From Chloroflexota bacterium (GTDB taxonomy: Bacteria; Chloroflexota; Dormibacteria; CF-121): a DNA stretch of 6,260 bases. This document shows positions 4,728-6,260 of this stretch, piece by piece. The notes beneath the pieces are model-generated. The model had not been told where the DNA came from. It saw only the letters and a program-made list of their open reading frames with translations, and made no database searches. The position numbers and the translations under genes were made by a program. The first letter of the stretch is position 1, and each line of letters opens with the position of its first letter. The stretch covers positions 1 to 6,260 of the forward strand of contig VBIS01000125.1 in NCBI GenBank assembly GCA_005880605.1, in the 5' to 3' direction.

Positions 4728-6260
4728 GTGACCCAGGCGAATCGCACCTATAAACTCGCTGCGCTGGTCGCGGCCATCGTCGAATTGTCCGAGGACGCCA
4801 TCTTCCTCGCCGGCGTTGATGGCGTGATCCAGAGCTGGAATCCGGGCTCGGTCGCCTTACTCGGCTATACGGTGGAGCAAGCGGTCGGACATCACGCCTC
4901 GATGCTTCTGCGGCCGGGACGCGAGGAGGCCATGCAGGGCTTCCTCAAGCACGTTCGCACCGGTGAAAAGGTTCGCGACGTCGAGTCCGTCTTCGTTCGT
5001 CGAGACGGGTCGTTAGTGGAGGTTCGCATTTCGGTCGCGCCCCTCGCGGATGCCAATGGTGAGTTCGTCGCGTTCCTGGCCATCTTTCGCGACCTGAGCG
5101 AGCGAAATCGCCAGGAAGCGGCCCTCCGCGCTAAGGAAACGAGCTACCAGAAGCTGGTTGAAACCGCCCATGAAGGGATATGGATGGTCGACGTCGACGA
5201 CCGGTCGACTTTCGTAAATCAGCACATGGCCGACCTCCTCGGCTACTCCGTGGAGGAGATGCTTGGCCGCTCGCCAAGCGACTTCTACTTCAGCGAAGCC
5301 GGCCGCCTGGAGCGCGACCAGCACCGAAAACGCTCTCTGGAAGGCATCAAAGAAAGCCGCGATGTCGTGTACCGGCGACGCGACGGCGAACCCCTCTGGG
5401 CCGTGGTGGCCACGACGCCGATCCTCGGCGACGGAAAACGGATCGAGGGGACCCTCGCCATGGTCAGTGATATCACGGCCCGCGTGAAGGCGGAGGAGAG
5501 CCTGCGCGCCAATGAGCGGCTCTTTCGGAGCCTGTTCAACGAGTCGCCCGCCGGCCAGATCTTGTCGTCGTCGGATCGGAAGATCGTGGCAGTTAACCGT
5601 GCATTCTGCGAGATGACCGGATACACGGAGGCGGAAATTCTCCAGAACGGCTGGGACGCGATCACACCGGCCGATGATCAGGCGGGCATCTTTGCCGCCT
5701 TCGAGCGGCTCTGGTCGGGTGAAGTCGATACCATGCAAATGGAGCGACGCTACCGCCGTAAAGATGGTTCCTGGCTCTGGGGGCATGTCGGTGTCGCTCG
5801 GGTGGCTGACGACAGTGGCCGAGCGCGCTACGTGATCGACCAGGTGCAGGACATCTCCGATCGAAAGCAAGCGCAGCAGGCACTCGAGCACCAGGCCCTC
5901 CACGATGCGCTCACCGGTCTTCCCAACCGGGTGCTGGCCCGCGACCGGCTCGACCAGGCGATCCTGCTCGCGCGCCGGCAGCAAACGCGGGTGGCGCTGC
6001 TGATCATCGACCTGGATCACTTCAAGGAGGTCAACGACACCTTCGGCCACCAGGCCGGCGACCAACTCCTTCGCCAGGTGGGCGAGCGCTTCATGGCGGA
6101 GTTGCGCGAGACCGACACGGTGGCCAGGCTCGGTGGTGACGAGTTCGCCATCGTGCTGCTTGCCGCCGACGCGGATGCTGCAGGCGTCGTTGCTGCCAAA
6201 CTGCTCGCCGCCCTCGAGCGCCCCTTCGTCGTCGAAGGTCAGGCGCTCGACGTTGGCGCG
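4728..6260 (+). CDS. Soluble sensor with three PAS domains and a GGDEF (diguanylate cyclase) domain, 3' end outside the window
   Basis: An uninterrupted frame of 511 codons runs to the window edge. Three PAS domains lie in series: about 13-125 (D-G-V-I-Q-S-W-N-P-G, ending F-R-D-L-S-E-R), 137-252 (ending D248-I-T-A-R) and 263-380 (ending Q-D-I-S-D-R-K-Q-A). A short linker leads to the GGDEF domain with L391-H-D-A-L-T-G-L-P-N-R, D428-L-D-H-F-K, N436, F-G-H-Q-A-G-D445 and G469-G-D-E-F473. The signature is intact, so cyclase activity (2 GTP to c-di-GMP) is expected. The inhibitory I-site R460-E-T-D463 sits five residues before GGDEF, predicting product feedback inhibition. No membrane segment precedes the first PAS, so the sensor is cytoplasmic. 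None of the PAS domains shows the LOV cysteine motif (N-C-R-F-L-Q) and no ligand can be assigned. Such architectures often continue into an EAL phosphodiesterase domain, which cannot be seen here. Confidence 0.95.
   Translation, partial: MTQANRTYKLAALVAAIVELSEDAIFLAGVDGVIQSWNPGSVALLGYTVEQAVGHHASMLLRPGREEAMQGFLKHVRTGEKVRDVESVFVRRDGSLVEVRISVAPLADANGEFVAFLAIFRDLSERNRQEAALRAKETSYQKLVETAHEGIWMVDVDDRSTFVNQHMADLLGYSVEEMLGRSPSDFYFSEAGRLERDQHRKRSLEGIKESRDVVYRRRDGEPLWAVVATTPILGDGKRIEGTLAMVSDITARVKAEESLRANERLFRSLFNESPAGQILSSSDRKIVAVNRAFCEMTGYTEAEILQNGWDAITPADDQAGIFAAFERLWSGEVDTMQMERRYRRKDGSWLWGHVGVARVADDSGRARYVIDQVQDISDRKQAQQALEHQALHDALTGLPNRVLARDRLDQAILLARRQQTRVALLIIDLDHFKEVNDTFGHQAGDQLLRQVGERFMAELRETDTVARLGGDEFAIVLLAADADAAGVVAAKLLAALERPFVVEGQALDVGA

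Noticed and set aside
5013..6065. A 350-codon open frame on the minus strand opposite the PAS-GGDEF gene
   Set aside because: The plus strand encodes unmistakable PAS and GGDEF motifs; long antisense frames are expected in GC-rich genes, and its product matches no family I recognise.
1..6260. CRISPR arrays, tRNA or rRNA genes, insertion sequences, attachment sites
   Set aside because: No regularly spaced repeats, cloverleaf-like segments, transposase motifs or long terminal inverted repeats were seen on either strand.

Overview
The window is GC-rich bacterial DNA, roughly 60-65% GC by eye, with strong G/C preference at third codon positions and tightly packed genes. An archaeal-type ATP-dependent DNA ligase, a COG4119-type Nudix hydrolase, a DUF1684 protein and a multi-PAS GGDEF regulator together suggest a soil or sediment bacterium of the Chloroflexota / Dormibacterota / Actinomycetota kind. 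That assignment is inferred from gene content only; there is no rRNA or other taxonomic marker here.

Layout from left to right. Bases 1-62 hold the last 19 codons of an upstream gene. Next come two related 174-residue membrane proteins facing each other tail to tail (74-598 on +, 566-1090 on -), whose coding ends overlap by 33 bp. A short divergent promoter region (1091-1155) separates them from a + strand operon of three genes with overlapping ends: a DUF1684 protein (1156-1695), a Nudix hydrolase (1679-2155) and an ATP-dependent DNA ligase (2152-3885). A four-helix membrane protein of unknown function (3893-4597, -) converges on the ligase with a 7-bp gap. A 130-bp divergent intergenic region (4598-4727) carries a direct repeat with an 11-bp period and a perfect 10-bp palindrome. 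From 4728 to the window edge runs an open, 3'-truncated gene for a soluble sensor with three PAS domains and a GGDEF domain.

How the genes fit together. The ligase and Nudix hydrolase are probably co-translated and may be linked in DNA repair or in cleaning up adenylated nucleotides. The DUF1684 protein shares the transcript, but its role is unknown. The PAS-GGDEF gene is a separate c-di-GMP signalling unit. No mobile element, CRISPR array, tRNA, rRNA or clear defence system was seen. The parts most worth a second look are the tail-to-tail paralogue pair, whose overlap contains an inverted repeat encoding the same pentapeptide on both strands, and the repeat-rich promoter region of the PAS-GGDEF gene.
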